From Pseudomonadales bacterium (GTDB lineage: Bacteria; Pseudomonadota; Gammaproteobacteria; Pseudomonadales; Azotimanducaceae), in assembly GCA_012103505.1 (NCBI GenBank), contig WLWP01000001.1, positions 4,216,001 to 4,280,000 on the forward strand: a stretch of 64,000 nucleotides of DNA. Reading direction: 5' to 3'. Below are positions 17,216 to 26,535 of this stretch, one piece after another (position 1 is the first letter of the stretch; every line of letters starts with the position of its first letter). Both the position numbers and the translations under genes were made by a program. The notes below the pieces were generated by a model. The model made no database searches. It was not told the DNA's origin and saw nothing but the letters and a program-made list of their open reading frames with translations.

Positions 17216-19138
17216 ATGGGCGTATTTGAACATTTCCAAGAGCGATACGACACGCTTCAGCAGGAGGAGATGTCACTCGACGAATACCTTCAACTCTGCA
17301 AAGAAAACCCACAAACTTACGCAACAGCTGCAGAACGCCTGTTGCTTGCTATCGGTGAACCGGAATTTGTTGATACGGCAAAAGACCCTCGTCTTTCCCG
17401 TCTCTTTTCCAACAAAATAATTAAGCGGTATCCGGCCTTCGACGAATTCTATGGTATGGAAGAGGCGATCGAACAGATCGTTTCTTTCTTTAGACATGCC
17501 GCCCAAGGTCTGGAAGAACGTAAACAGATTTTGTATCTGCTGGGTCCTGTCGGCGGTGGTAAATCTTCACTGGCAGAGAAGCTCAAGGCACTCGTGCAGA
17601 GGCAACCGTTCTACGCTTTGGAAGGATCGCCGATAAATGAAAGCCCCTTAGGACTTTTTAATCCGCAGGAAGACGGGCGCATTCTCGAAGAAGACTATGG
17701 TATTCCAACTCGATATCTTGGCGGGGTCATGTCTCCTTGGGCGAGTAAGCGCCTTAAGGAGTTCGGTGGCGACATTACGCAGTTTCGTGTCGTTAAAATG
17801 TATCCCTCGATACTTGATCAGATTGGCGTTGCTAAAACTGAGCCCGGTGACGAGAACAATCAGGATATATCTGCGCTAGTTGGGAAAGTCGATATCCGCA
17901 AACTGGAAGATTTTGCCCAGAGCGACACAGACGCCTACAGCTACTCCGGTGGATTGTGCAAGGCGAACCAAGGCTTGCTCGAATTTGTCGAGATGTTTAA
18001 GGCGCCGATCAAGGTTTTGCATCCGTTGCTTACTGCAACCCAAGAAAGTAACTACAACGGTACTGAGGCAATCGGTGCAATACCTTTTGACGGTGTCGTG
18101 TTGGCTCACTCCAATGAATCTGAATGGCAAAATTTCCGTAACAATCGCAACAATGAAGCATTTATAGATCGCGTCTATATCGTCAAAGTGCCCTACTGTT
18201 TGAGAGTTTCTGAGGAGATGAAAATCTACGAGAAACTTGTGACGGAAAGTTCGCTCAGTGATGCGCCATGCGCGCCTGATACGCTAAAAATGTTGGCCCA
18301 GTTCACAGTACTGTCGAGATTAGATGAACCTGAAAACTCAAATGTGTTCTCAAAGATGCGGGTTTATGACGGCCAAAATCTGAAGGATACAGATCCAAAA
18401 GCGAAGACGATGCAGGAGTATCGTGATTTAGTGGATGTAGATGAGGGCATGAGCGGTCTATCTACACGGTTTGCGTTCAAGATCCTGTCTCGCGTGTTCA
18501 ATTTTGATCCCACTGAAGTCGCGGCTAACCCTGTCCATCTCATGTACGTGTTAGAACAGCAAATAGAGCGAGAGAACTACCCTCAAGAAACTCGTGAGAA
18601 ATACCTCGGTTATATCAAGGAATACATGTCCGCCAAGTATGTGGAGTTCATTGGCAAGGAAATCCAAACAGCGTACCTAGAGTCTTACTCTGAGTATGGC
18701 CAGAACATCTTCGATCGGTACGTGACCTATGCGGACTTCTGGATTCAAGATCAAGAATACAGAGACCCAGAGACTGGCGATATTTTGGACCGGGCGTCGC
18801 TGAATGAGTCGTTGGAGAAGATTGAGAAGCCAGCCGGTATTTCAAACCCGAAAGACTTCCGGAACGAAATTGTGAACTTTGTGTTACGTGCACGTGCAAA
18901 CAACAGTGGCGACAACCCGTCTTGGCAAAGCTACGAGAAGCTTCGCACCGTGATCGAAAAGAAGATGTTTTCGAACACAGAGGATTTGCTGCCAGTCATC
19001 TCGTTCAATACGAAGGCCGGTAGTGATGAGCAGAGAAAGCATGACGATTTTGTCGCTCGTATGGTCGGTCGTGGCTATACAGAGAAGCAGGTTAGGTTGC
19101 TATCGGAGTGGTACATGAGAGTGCGTAAGTCGCAGTAG
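17216..19138 (+). CDS. prkA: PrkA-type AAA+ serine protein kinase (YeaG)
   Basis: This 640-residue protein is close in length and sequence to E. coli YeaG. An N-terminal AAA+ domain carries a Walker A, GPVGGGKSS, at about residues 111-119. The C-terminal PrkA kinase-like domain follows. ATG 17216 is chosen because AAGGAG lies at 17202-17207 with 8-base spacing and the N-terminus matches family members. In E. coli, YeaG works with YeaH in nitrogen starvation and stationary-phase responses. It is first in the prkA-yeaH-spoVR cluster. Its targets here are unknown. Confidence 0.93.
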   Translation: MGVFEHFQERYDTLQQEEMSLDEYLQLCKENPQTYATAAERLLLAIGEPEFVDTAKDPRLSRLFSNKIIKRYPAFDEFYGMEEAIEQIVSFFRHAAQGLEERKQILYLLGPVGGGKSSLAEKLKALVQRQPFYALEGSPINESPLGLFNPQEDGRILEEDYGIPTRYLGGVMSPWASKRLKEFGGDITQFRVVKMYPSILDQIGVAKTEPGDENNQDISALVGKVDIRKLEDFAQSDTDAYSYSGGLCKANQGLLEFVEMFKAPIKVLHPLLTATQESNYNGTEAIGAIPFDGVVLAHSNESEWQNFRNNRNNEAFIDRVYIVKVPYCLRVSEEMKIYEKLVTESSLSDAPCAPDTLKMLAQFTVLSRLDEPENSNVFSKMRVYDGQNLKDTDPKAKTMQEYRDLVDVDEGMSGLSTRFAFKILSRVFNFDPTEVAANPVHLMYVLEQQIERENYPQETREKYLGYIKEYMSAKYVEFIGKEIQTAYLESYSEYGQNIFDRYVTYADFWIQDQEYRDPETGDILDRASLNESLEKIEKPAGISNPKDFRNEIVNFVLRARANNSGDNPSWQSYEKLRTVIEKKMFSNTEDLLPVISFNTKAGSDEQRKHDDFVARMVGRGYTEKQVRLLSEWYMRVRKSQ

Positions 19139-19166
19139 CGCTGAAAGCTAAGAGGGCGCTCACAAG

Positions 19167-20435
19167 ATGTCTTATTTGATCGATCGACGAGAGAACGCTA
19201 AGCATAAGAATATGGTGAATCGCCGTCGGTTCATGGATAGGTACAAAAAACACATTAGGAAGGCGGTCGAAAAAGCTGTTGATAGCCGCAGTATCCAGGA
19301 CATGGAGCGGGGTGAAGATGTCCAAATTCCTGCTGGAGATGTGTCTGAACCTGTTTTTCATCACGGCCACGGCGGGCGTCGCACGATCGTGCATCCTGGC
19401 AATCGCGAGTTTCAAAGCGGCGATAAGATCCCACGGCCTGAAGGCGGAGCAGGCGGCGGTGCCGGAGAAGGTGAAGCGTCGAATCAGGGTGAAGGAGATG
19501 ACGACTTTGTTTTCCAACTAACTTCGGATGAGTTTATAGACGTGCTCTTTGAGGGACTCGAGCTGCCCAACATGAGTAAACAACACTTAAAGGGCGCGAA
19601 CAGTTTCAAATATGAGCACGCAGGGTTCGCCAACGACGGGGTACCGGCGAAACTGTCTGTACCAAGGACAATGCGCGCTTCTAAGATGCGGCGTATTGCA
19701 CTCGGTTCAGGCAAGAAAAGAGAGCGGGCTGCATTGCAGGACTCGTTGCTGGCTGCGCAACATTCCGGTGACGAACTTACTTTGCGACGAATTGGCAAAG
19801 CGCTAGATGAAATCGAAAAGAGTAGGCGTCGAATAGCGTTCTTAGATGACACAGATTTACGCTACAACTTGCATGTGCAGAAGCCGGTGCCAACGTCTCA
19901 GGCAGTGATGTTTTGCTTGATGGATGTATCTGGCTCGATGGATCAGTCGATCAAAGATCTAGCGAAGCGGTTCTACTTACTGCTCTACATGTTCCTGAAA
20001 AAACACTATCAACGAACCGACATTGTATTCATTCGGCACCATACAGTTGCCAAAGAAGTTGATGAACAGGAGTTCTTTTACTCTCGGGAAACTGGCGGCA
20101 CGGTAGTTTCGAGTGCGTTGCAGTTGATGCAGGAAGTGATCGCCGATCGATACTCCCCGGATGAGTGGAACATATACGGAGCGCAAGCATCAGATGGCGA
20201 CAATTGGAATGATGATTCACCTCTGTGCGGCAAGATATTGAGTGAGTCGATCTTGCAGCAGGCGCAGTATTTTGCGTACGTCGAGATCACTAAGCGGAAT
20301 CATCAAGCTCTTTGGGAAGAATATGCGAAGCTTGAGTCTTCCTTCCCGGATAATTTCGCACAACAGCATATTCGAGATGTTGGGGATATATTCCCAGTAT
20401 TTCGAGCACTGTTTCAGAAAAGGGTCGCCGCGTAG
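19167..20435 (+). CDS. yeaH: YeaH/YhbH family protein (DUF444, von Willebrand-like)
   Basis: This 422-residue partner of PrkA has a basic N-terminus, a Gly-rich linker at about 93-108 and a C-terminal VWA-like metal-binding domain with LMDVSGSMDQS (a DxSxS MIDAS-type motif). E. coli YeaH is strongly similar over its full length. The function is poorly known. Genetic work in E. coli links yeaG and yeaH to sustained nitrogen starvation survival. Its TAG overlaps the GTG start of spoVR by one base. Confidence 0.93.
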   Translation: MSYLIDRRENAKHKNMVNRRRFMDRYKKHIRKAVEKAVDSRSIQDMERGEDVQIPAGDVSEPVFHHGHGGRRTIVHPGNREFQSGDKIPRPEGGAGGGAGEGEASNQGEGDDDFVFQLTSDEFIDVLFEGLELPNMSKQHLKGANSFKYEHAGFANDGVPAKLSVPRTMRASKMRRIALGSGKKRERAALQDSLLAAQHSGDELTLRRIGKALDEIEKSRRRIAFLDDTDLRYNLHVQKPVPTSQAVMFCLMDVSGSMDQSIKDLAKRFYLLLYMFLKKHYQRTDIVFIRHHTVAKEVDEQEFFYSRETGGTVVSSALQLMQEVIADRYSPDEWNIYGAQASDGDNWNDDSPLCGKILSESILQQAQYFAYVEITKRNHQALWEEYAKLESSFPDNFAQQHIRDVGDIFPVFRALFQKRVAA

Positions 20436-21970
20436 TGGCCATGCAAGCGCGACGGCGCGAGAACAAGGTGATAGCCGATACCAATGAGTGGACCTTTGAA
20501 CTTATTGAGCGTTACGAAAAGGAAATAGGTCGGGTTGCTGAAGGCTATCGTCTAGATACCTATCGCAACCAGATCGAAGTGATTCGGTCAGAGCAGATGC
20601 TCGACGCCTATGCGTCCATAGGCATGCCGATCGGGTACAACCATTGGTCGTTCGGGAAGCACTTTGTCGAAGCTGAACAAAACTACCAACGGGGCCATAT
20701 GGGTCTCGCCTATGAGATCGTAATTAACTCCGACCCCTGTATTGCCTATCTCATGGAAGAGAACACGCTCACGATGCAAGCGTTAGTCATCGCCCATGCT
20801 TGTTTTGGTCATAACTCATTCTTTAAAGGAAACTACCTTTTTCGATCCTGGACTGATGCCAGTTCGATCGTTGACTACTTGGTGTTTGCTAAGCAATACA
20901 TCGCCAGGTGTGAAGAACAACACGGGGTCGATGAGGTCGAAAAAATACTCGACTCTTGCCACGCGCTTATGCACTACGGGGTGGACCGCTATAAGCGCCC
21001 GTACCCGATAAGCCCAGAGGAAGAGAAGCGCTTGCAGCGCGAGCGTGAAGAGTACATACAGCGAAACCTTAACGATCTTTGGCGAACCTTACCGAGGGAT
21101 GAGCAAGAAGATGTAGCCGCGGAAAAGAGCTTCCCTGAAGAGCCGCAGGAAAATTTACTGTACTTCATTGAGAAGAATGCACCGCTCTTAGAACCATGGC
21201 AGCGAGAGATTGTTCGCATCGTGCGCAAGATCGCGCAGTATTTTTATCCGCAGCGTCAGACCCAGGTGATGAACGAGGGGTGGGCGAGTTTCTGGCATTA
21301 CACCTTATTGAATACGCTCTATGACGAAGGGTTAGTGAATGAAGGCTTCATGATGGAGTTTTTAAGCTCTCACACTTCGGTGCTCACGCAATTGCCGTTT
21401 GATCATCCCGGTTACAACGGCATCAACCCGTACGCATTAGGCTTTGCTATGTATAGCGATTTGCGTCGGGTCTGTGAGGCGCCGACCGATGAAGACAGAA
21501 GTTGGTTTCCCGATATTGCTGGGTCGGATTGGCTTGAAACCCTCCATATGGCCATGCGCGACTTTAAGGATGAGAGTTTTGTACAACAGTTTCTGAGCCC
21601 GAAGGTAATGCGGGATTTGAAGCTATTTGGAGTTGTCGACGATGATCGCAATGATCATATCCTGGTAGACGCGATACATGATGAAGGTGGCTATCGGGAT
21701 TTGCGCCAGTTGTTGGCAAGTCAGTACAACATTGGTGATAAGGAACCCAACATACAGGTTGTGAATGTCGATCTACGGGGGGATCGCTCGTTGACCTTGC
21801 GACACTCACAATATGCACGAAGACTGATGAGTCTTGATACAGATGAGGTCTTGAAGCACGTCCATCGATTGTGGCGTTTTCCTGTCGCGCTTGAGTCGGA
21901 ATGGCAAGGTGAGTCGAGCCAGAACTTCCGAATTCCGCAAGAGGCCGATCGAACTCCGACGGAAAGCTAG
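20435..21970 (+). CDS. spoVR: SpoVR family protein (YcgB-like)
   Basis: This 511-residue protein matches the SpoVR/YcgB family in length and content, including the HACFGHNSFFKGNYLF segment and MNEGWASFWHYT. The histidine and glutamate positions in these two segments could bind metal, but no activity is proven. It starts with GTG overlapping the yeaH stop; an ATG at 20441 is an alternative. SpoVR is named for Bacillus spore cortex formation. In proteobacteria it travels with PrkA and YeaH and is stress-linked. Confidence 0.92.
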   Translation: MAMQARRRENKVIADTNEWTFELIERYEKEIGRVAEGYRLDTYRNQIEVIRSEQMLDAYASIGMPIGYNHWSFGKHFVEAEQNYQRGHMGLAYEIVINSDPCIAYLMEENTLTMQALVIAHACFGHNSFFKGNYLFRSWTDASSIVDYLVFAKQYIARCEEQHGVDEVEKILDSCHALMHYGVDRYKRPYPISPEEEKRLQREREEYIQRNLNDLWRTLPRDEQEDVAAEKSFPEEPQENLLYFIEKNAPLLEPWQREIVRIVRKIAQYFYPQRQTQVMNEGWASFWHYTLLNTLYDEGLVNEGFMMEFLSSHTSVLTQLPFDHPGYNGINPYALGFAMYSDLRRVCEAPTDEDRSWFPDIAGSDWLETLHMAMRDFKDESFVQQFLSPKVMRDLKLFGVVDDDRNDHILVDAIHDEGGYRDLRQLLASQYNIGDKEPNIQVVNVDLRGDRSLTLRHSQYARRLMSLDTDEVLKHVHRLWRFPVALESEWQGESSQNFRIPQEADRTPTES

Positions 21971-22017
21971 AAACCGAGTTGGTTGGTCTATTGTGTCCCG
22001 CGAGTTACGCTTAGTGG

Positions 22018-23067
22018 ATGAAATTTCCTTTTGACTGCTATTTAGTCGGTGGCGCCGTCCGCGATGAGCTGTTGGGTCGTCCCGTGGTTGATCGAGACTG
22101 GGTCGTGATTGGGGCGACAGTTAAGGAAATGCGGAAGCTTAGGTTCCAACAGGTAGGCCGTGACTTTCCGGTATTTCTTCACCCAAAAACCAAGGAAGAG
22201 TACGCGCTAGCACGCACAGAGCGGAAATCTGGTCAGGGTCATACGGGCTTTGAAGTGTATGCCGATCCGTCGGTGACCCTTGAAGATGATTTGGTGCGAC
22301 GAGATCTGACCATAAATGCAATTGCGAAGGGTTTAGATGGTGCTTTGGTGGATCCGCACGATGGATGTAGAGATCTTGAGAAGAGATTGTTGCGTCATGT
22401 CTCACAGGCCTTTGTCGAGGATCCGTTGCGGGTGTTTCGTGTCGCGCGTTTTGCAGCGCAGCTAGAGGGGTTTGTTGTAGCTGACCAAACGGTCGCTATC
22501 ATGACTAAGATGTGCGAGCGCGGCGATCTCAGAAGCTTGTCAGCCGAAAGGGTTTGGCATGAGTTGCACAAGGCGCTCAACACAAAACACCCGCATCGAT
22601 TTTTGCAAGTCCTTGAAAGTTGTGGCGGACTAAACGATTGGTTGCCTGAACTTAGCGGTGTCGCGATACAGTTCGATGGAAAGGACGATGAGTTTAAGAA
22701 CTTCATTGATCTACTTGGTCCCATCGACGCCTGGGCGACGATCACGCAAAGATTGAAGGTCCCGAGAGTTTTTAGGCAAAGGTTAGAGGATTGGCTGAAC
22801 TGGGCGGAGCTCGTTGGATCTTGGCAGACGGCTCCACCCGATCGTTTGTCTGTAGCGTTCGTCGCTCTCAAAGTGACCCACGGACTAGAACGATTTCAGG
22901 AACTCCTTGCTGTGGTACCGGAAATTGAGAATCGGTTAGAGCTACAAGATCTGGCCTCAGGGTTTGGTGGGGTTGCCTTAGGCGAAACTGATCTCACCGG
23001 AAAAGCGTTTGGCGATGCGTTGGCGCAAAAACGCATCGATTGGCTCAAACAGAACTTAGCTGACTAG
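22018..23067 (+). CDS. cca: CCA tRNA nucleotidyltransferase (class II, without HD domain)
   Basis: This 349-residue enzyme adds or repairs the 3' CCA of tRNAs. Visible motifs are [12 protein letters not shown], the DRDW metal pair, [11 protein letters not shown] and [15 protein letters not shown]. It is about 60 residues shorter than E. coli Cca and lacks the C-terminal HD phosphohydrolase domain. Phosphatase activity is therefore not expected. Its 3' end overlaps the convergent tsaD gene by 12 bases. Confidence 0.92.
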   Translation: MKFPFDCYLVGGAVRDELLGRPVVDRDWVVIGATVKEMRKLRFQQVGRDFPVFLHPKTKEEYALARTERKSGQGHTGFEVYADPSVTLEDDLVRRDLTINAIAKGLDGALVDPHDGCRDLEKRLLRHVSQAFVEDPLRVFRVARFAAQLEGFVVADQTVAIMTKMCERGDLRSLSAERVWHELHKALNTKHPHRFLQVLESCGGLNDWLPELSGVAIQFDGKDDEFKNFIDLLGPIDAWATITQRLKVPRVFRQRLEDWLNWAELVGSWQTAPPDRLSVAFVALKVTHGLERFQELLAVVPEIENRLELQDLASGFGGVALGETDLTGKAFGDALAQKRIDWLKQNLAD

Positions 23068-24066
23068 CTGATCCATAGGCCAGCGCGCGCGCGTATTAAT
23101 CTCCAACGGTGCTCGCTCACCGCGGGCTAACCGTATTGCTCCCGCATAGGCAATCATTGCGCCGTTGTCCGTACAAAACTCAGGCGGTGGGTAAAACACT
23201 TCAGCCTCGAGGTCCGTCGCGAGTTTTTGCCGCAATTTTGTGTTGGCACTAACGCCCCCCGCCATGATCAATCGAGGTATACCCGTTTGCTCTATGGCTC
23301 GACGACACTTGATGAACAGCGTTTCAACCACTGCGTGCTCAAAGGCATATGCAATATCAGCGATGTCTTGGGATGTTAGCGGTTCATTGGCTTTAACCGT
23401 GTTGAGCGAATGTGTCTTAAGACCGCTAAAACTAAAATCTAGTCCTGGTCGATCGGTCATAGGGCGCGGGAAGGTGAAACGCATCGGATCACCGTCCACT
23501 GCCGCAATTGAGATCGCTGGACCGCCTGGATAGCTGAGACCCATCATCTTTGCGACCTTGTCAAATGCCTCACCAGCAGCATCGTCAACAGATTCCCCCA
23601 AGATAGAGTGGTCGCCAACGTCGTTGACTTGGACAAGTTGGGTATGCCCTCCGGACACCAGTAACGCTATAAATGGCAGGTCTGGTAGGTCGGCGTCTGC
23701 GGCAATTAAAGGTGCCAAGAGATGCGCTTCCATGTGGTGGACCTCGATTGCAGGCACGTTTAGCGACCAAGCAAGGGAGCGAGCAAATGTCGCACCCACA
23801 AGTAGTGCCCCCATTAGTCCAGGACCTGACGTATAGGCGATGCCGTCGAGGTCATCGAGTTGGATCGAACATTGCTTCAGCAATTCGGCTGTCAAAGGTT
23901 TGATTTTGCGAATGTGGTCGCGGCTAGCAAGCTCAGGCACGACGCCGCCGTAGTCAGCGTGGAGATCGATTTGGCTATAAAGAACTTGGCCAAGCAATCC
24001 AGACTCAGTGTCGAAGATCGCTAAGCCGGTTTCATCACAAGAGGTTTCTATTCCAAGCACGCGCAT
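23056..24066 (-). CDS. tsaD: tRNA N6-threonylcarbamoyladenosine synthase subunit TsaD
   Basis: This 336-residue protein installs t6A37 on ANN-decoding tRNAs together with TsaB and TsaE. The N-terminus [13 protein letters not shown] is diagnostic. Metal ligands appear in [10 protein letters not shown] and in [11 protein letters not shown] start at ATG 24066 because this matches the known N-terminus; a frame extending to 24108 adds 14 unlike residues. It is divergent from rpsU, a common arrangement. Confidence 0.95.
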   Translation of the reverse strand: MRVLGIETSCDETGLAIFDTESGLLGQVLYSQIDLHADYGGVVPELASRDHIRKIKPLTAELLKQCSIQLDDLDGIAYTSGPGLMGALLVGATFARSLAWSLNVPAIEVHHMEAHLLAPLIAADADLPDLPFIALLVSGGHTQLVQVNDVGDHSILGESVDDAAGEAFDKVAKMMGLSYPGGPAISIAAVDGDPMRFTFPRPMTDRPGLDFSFSGLKTHSLNTVKANEPLTSQDIADIAYAFEHAVVETLFIKCRRAIEQTGIPRLIMAGGVSANTKLRQKLATDLEAEVFYPPPEFCTDNGAMIAYAGAIRLARGERAPLEINTRARWPMDQLVS

Positions 24067-24126
24067 AAGGCATGATACCGAATCTAAATCGCTCGCGTCC
24101 TCGGACATGTGCTCCTCTTTATTGGC

Positions 24127-24155
24127 TTGCCCAGAGTAGGATTGGTGTGTAAAAT
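24127..24155 (+). promoter_or_regulatory. candidate sigma-70 promoter of the rpsU operon
   Basis: A TTGCCC -35 box (24127-24132), a 17-base spacer and a TAAAAT -10 box (24150-24155) lie just before rpsU, in the divergent gap with tsaD. Position and spacing are good; transcription is not shown. Confidence 0.5.
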
Positions 24156-24184
24156 CCGCGCCCTTTGTTGATCTAAAGGGCCCT

Positions 24185-24400
24185 ATGCCGCACGTTAAAG
24201 TACGAGAAAACGAACCTTTTGATGTCGCTTTGCGTCGTTTTAAGCGTTCCTGCGAAAAAGCAGGTGTATTGTCTGAAGTTAGACGGCGTGAGTTCTACGA
24301 GAAGCCTACCTCAGTGCGTAAGCGCAAAGCAGCCGCAGCAGTAAAGAGGCACATTAAAAAGCTACAGCGCGAGTCGCGTAAGTACGAAAAGTCCTTCTAG
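24185..24400 (+). CDS. rpsU: 30S ribosomal protein S21
   Basis: This 71-residue basic protein is identical in layout to S21: [22 protein letters not shown], then a lysine- and arginine-rich C-terminal helix. It is the first gene of the macromolecular synthesis operon (rpsU-dnaG-rpoD in E. coli), which ties translation, primer synthesis and sigma-70 supply together. It is followed by 122 bases without a clear hairpin terminator before yqeY. Confidence 0.97.
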   Translation: MPHVKVRENEPFDVALRRFKRSCEKAGVLSEVRRREFYEKPTSVRKRKAAAAVKRHIKKLQRESRKYEKSF

Positions 24401-24522
24401 CTCTTTTTAGCTCTCTTTAGCGTTTCGCCGCCCGGCCAGCTGCCGCTTGGTCATAGGACGGCATACACTGCACCAATTTTGCCCTAGAATCTCCTGCTAA
24501 TTTTGTCGCAGGAATCGATGCT

Positions 24523-24972
24523 ATGCCCCAGTCTGAACGACAGCTGCAAATTTCAGAAGCCACCAAGACCGCGATGAAAGCGCGCGAGAAAGAGCGCGTT
24601 GCGGTCCTGCGGATGGTTAATGCGGAACTTAAACGCGTTGAGGTCGATGAACGCCGCGAGTTGGTCGATGAAGATGTCGTCAGTATTCTCAAGAAGATGG
24701 TTAAACAACGCCAAGATGCGCTGAGTCAATTTGAATCCGCAGGTCGGAAAGACTTAGCGGATCAAGAAGCCTTTGAAATTGCACTCATTGATGAGTTTCT
24801 ACCCTCGATGATGTCTGACGATGAACTTCTCGCATTGGTCGAGCGCTGTATCTCAGAAAGTGAGGCTGCAGGTACGCAAGATATGGGTAAAGTCATGGGT
24901 GCTTTGAAGCGATCGGGTGGCCAATTTGATATGGGCAAGGCCAGTGGCCTAGTCAAAGCCAAACTAGGTTAG
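24523..24972 (+). CDS. yqeY: YqeY-family protein (GatB C-terminal-like)
   Basis: This 149-residue helical protein of the GatB/YqeY family shows MKAREKERVAVLRMVNAELKR near the N-terminus and MGKVMGALK near the end. The C-terminal domain of GatB binds tRNA in the amidotransferase, and stand-alone YqeY may likewise touch tRNA, but the function is unproven. It commonly lies between rpsU and dnaG in gammaproteobacteria. Confidence 0.92.
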   Translation: MPQSERQLQISEATKTAMKAREKERVAVLRMVNAELKRVEVDERRELVDEDVVSILKKMVKQRQDALSQFESAGRKDLADQEAFEIALIDEFLPSMMSDDELLALVERCISESEAAGTQDMGKVMGALKRSGGQFDMGKASGLVKAKLG

Positions 24973-25018
24973 GGCTCCAGATCTTCAGTTAATAGTTCTA
25001 ACGCTAGGAAGCGAGTGA

Positions 25019-26440
25019 ATGGTCGACAATACAAACGCAGTTTTAACAAGGAATGTTGTCCCGGTGATTTTGGCCGGGGGCGTGGGTTCTAGACTCTGGC
25101 CGATCTCTCGGGCTTTGTTTCCGAAGCAGTTTCACCGACTGCTTGGAGACCATTCGTTTTTGCAGGCAACGTTACTTCGCGCTCAGACGGTAACGACGGC
25201 AAAACCCATCATCGTCTGTAATGAAGAGCACCGCTTTATGGTGGCGGAACAATGCCGCGAAATCGGTGTGGCATGGCAGGCGCTGATTTTGGAACCAGAA
25301 GGTCGCAATAGTGCCCCCGCTATTGCGCTCGCAGCCCACGCTGCAGATGAAAATTCCATCATGTTGGTACTTCCCTCGGATCACCTTGTCACGGATGAAG
25401 CGCAATTCTTAAGTGCGTCGCTGGAAGCTCTAAAAGGCGCCGAGAATGGCGGTCTGGTCACTTTTGGTGTTAATCCAGATCGCGCGGAAACGGGTTATGG
25501 CTACGTAAAAATAGCTAAAAATCAGGCAGGATTGCAGGATGCAGGTGCGTTTGTAGAAAAACCGAATGCGGAAGTAGCTGAAAAGTACTTGACCAGCGGC
25601 GAGTATCTTTGGAACAGCGGCATGTTTGTCATGGGTGCACAAAGTTACTTAGACGAGCTAAACCGCTACCAACCGGAGATGGCGGCTGCCTGTGCAGAGG
25701 CCATGGCTGCTGCCACGTCTGACATGGACTTCCTGCGACCCAGTGTTAGATTTTTAGAGTCCCCAGCCGATTCTATCGATTTTGCAGTTATGGAAAAAAC
25801 CGAACACGCACAAGTTGTGCCAGTCGATTTTGGTTGGAATGACATTGGTTCATGGGATGCGGTGTCAGATGAGCTCGCAAAAGATGGGTCCGGCAATCAC
25901 TTTAGAGGCGACGTCGTATCGGTGGACACGGAGAACTCATTAGTTTTCGCGCAAAATCGCTTAATCGGTGTACTTGGTGTTGATGATTTGGTCGTCGTGG
26001 AAACAAAAGATGCTGTACTCATATCGGCGCGCGATCGAGTGCAAGATGTGAAGTCGATAGTAAAGAAGTTAGAGCAAGATGGTCGGGAAGAGTATCAATA
26101 CCACAGTGAAGTGTTCCGCCCTTGGGGGAGCTACGAAGGTATCGACGAAGGCGGGCGTTACCAGGTCAAGCGGATAAAGGTCAATCCAGGTGCGGCTTTA
26201 AGTTTGCAGATGCATCACCATCGCTCGGAGCACTGGATTGTCGTGCGTGGTACGGGTCGGATAACCAGAGGCGATGACGTGTTCACCTTAGGTGAAAATG
26301 AAAGCACCTACATCCCGCGCGGCGTAAAGCATCGGTTAGAAAATCCTGGGAAGTTACAACTGGAACTCATTGAAGTACAGGTAGGCCCCTACCTGGGCGA
26401 AGATGACATTGAGCGTTTTGAAGATGTCTACGGCAGATAG
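25019..26440 (+). CDS. manC: bifunctional mannose-1-phosphate guanylyltransferase / mannose-6-phosphate isomerase
   Basis: This 473-residue type II enzyme supplies GDP-mannose. The N-terminal nucleotidyltransferase has GGVGSRLWPISR followed by FPKQF. The C-terminal cupin isomerase domain has RPWGSYE, LQMHHHRSEHW and YIPRGVKHRLEN. It should feed the Gmd and Fcl enzymes encoded about 14 kb downstream. It stands inside the rpsU-dnaG-rpoD operon, 46 bases after yqeY and 95 before dnaG, which is unusual. ATG 25019 is used; GTG 25015 is in another frame. Confidence 0.93.
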   Translation: MVDNTNAVLTRNVVPVILAGGVGSRLWPISRALFPKQFHRLLGDHSFLQATLLRAQTVTTAKPIIVCNEEHRFMVAEQCREIGVAWQALILEPEGRNSAPAIALAAHAADENSIMLVLPSDHLVTDEAQFLSASLEALKGAENGGLVTFGVNPDRAETGYGYVKIAKNQAGLQDAGAFVEKPNAEVAEKYLTSGEYLWNSGMFVMGAQSYLDELNRYQPEMAAACAEAMAAATSDMDFLRPSVRFLESPADSIDFAVMEKTEHAQVVPVDFGWNDIGSWDAVSDELAKDGSGNHFRGDVVSVDTENSLVFAQNRLIGVLGVDDLVVVETKDAVLISARDRVQDVKSIVKKLEQDGREEYQYHSEVFRPWGSYEGIDEGGRYQVKRIKVNPGAALSLQMHHHRSEHWIVVRGTGRITRGDDVFTLGENESTYIPRGVKHRLENPGKLQLELIEVQVGPYLGEDDIERFEDVYGR

Positions 26441-26535
26441 TAGGGTCGAAACTTAGACAAACCAAACTATTTGTGGCGTACGCATGGCCTAGTTCCATGC
26501 TAGTCTGAACGCCCAAGAAGACAACGCGCACGACA

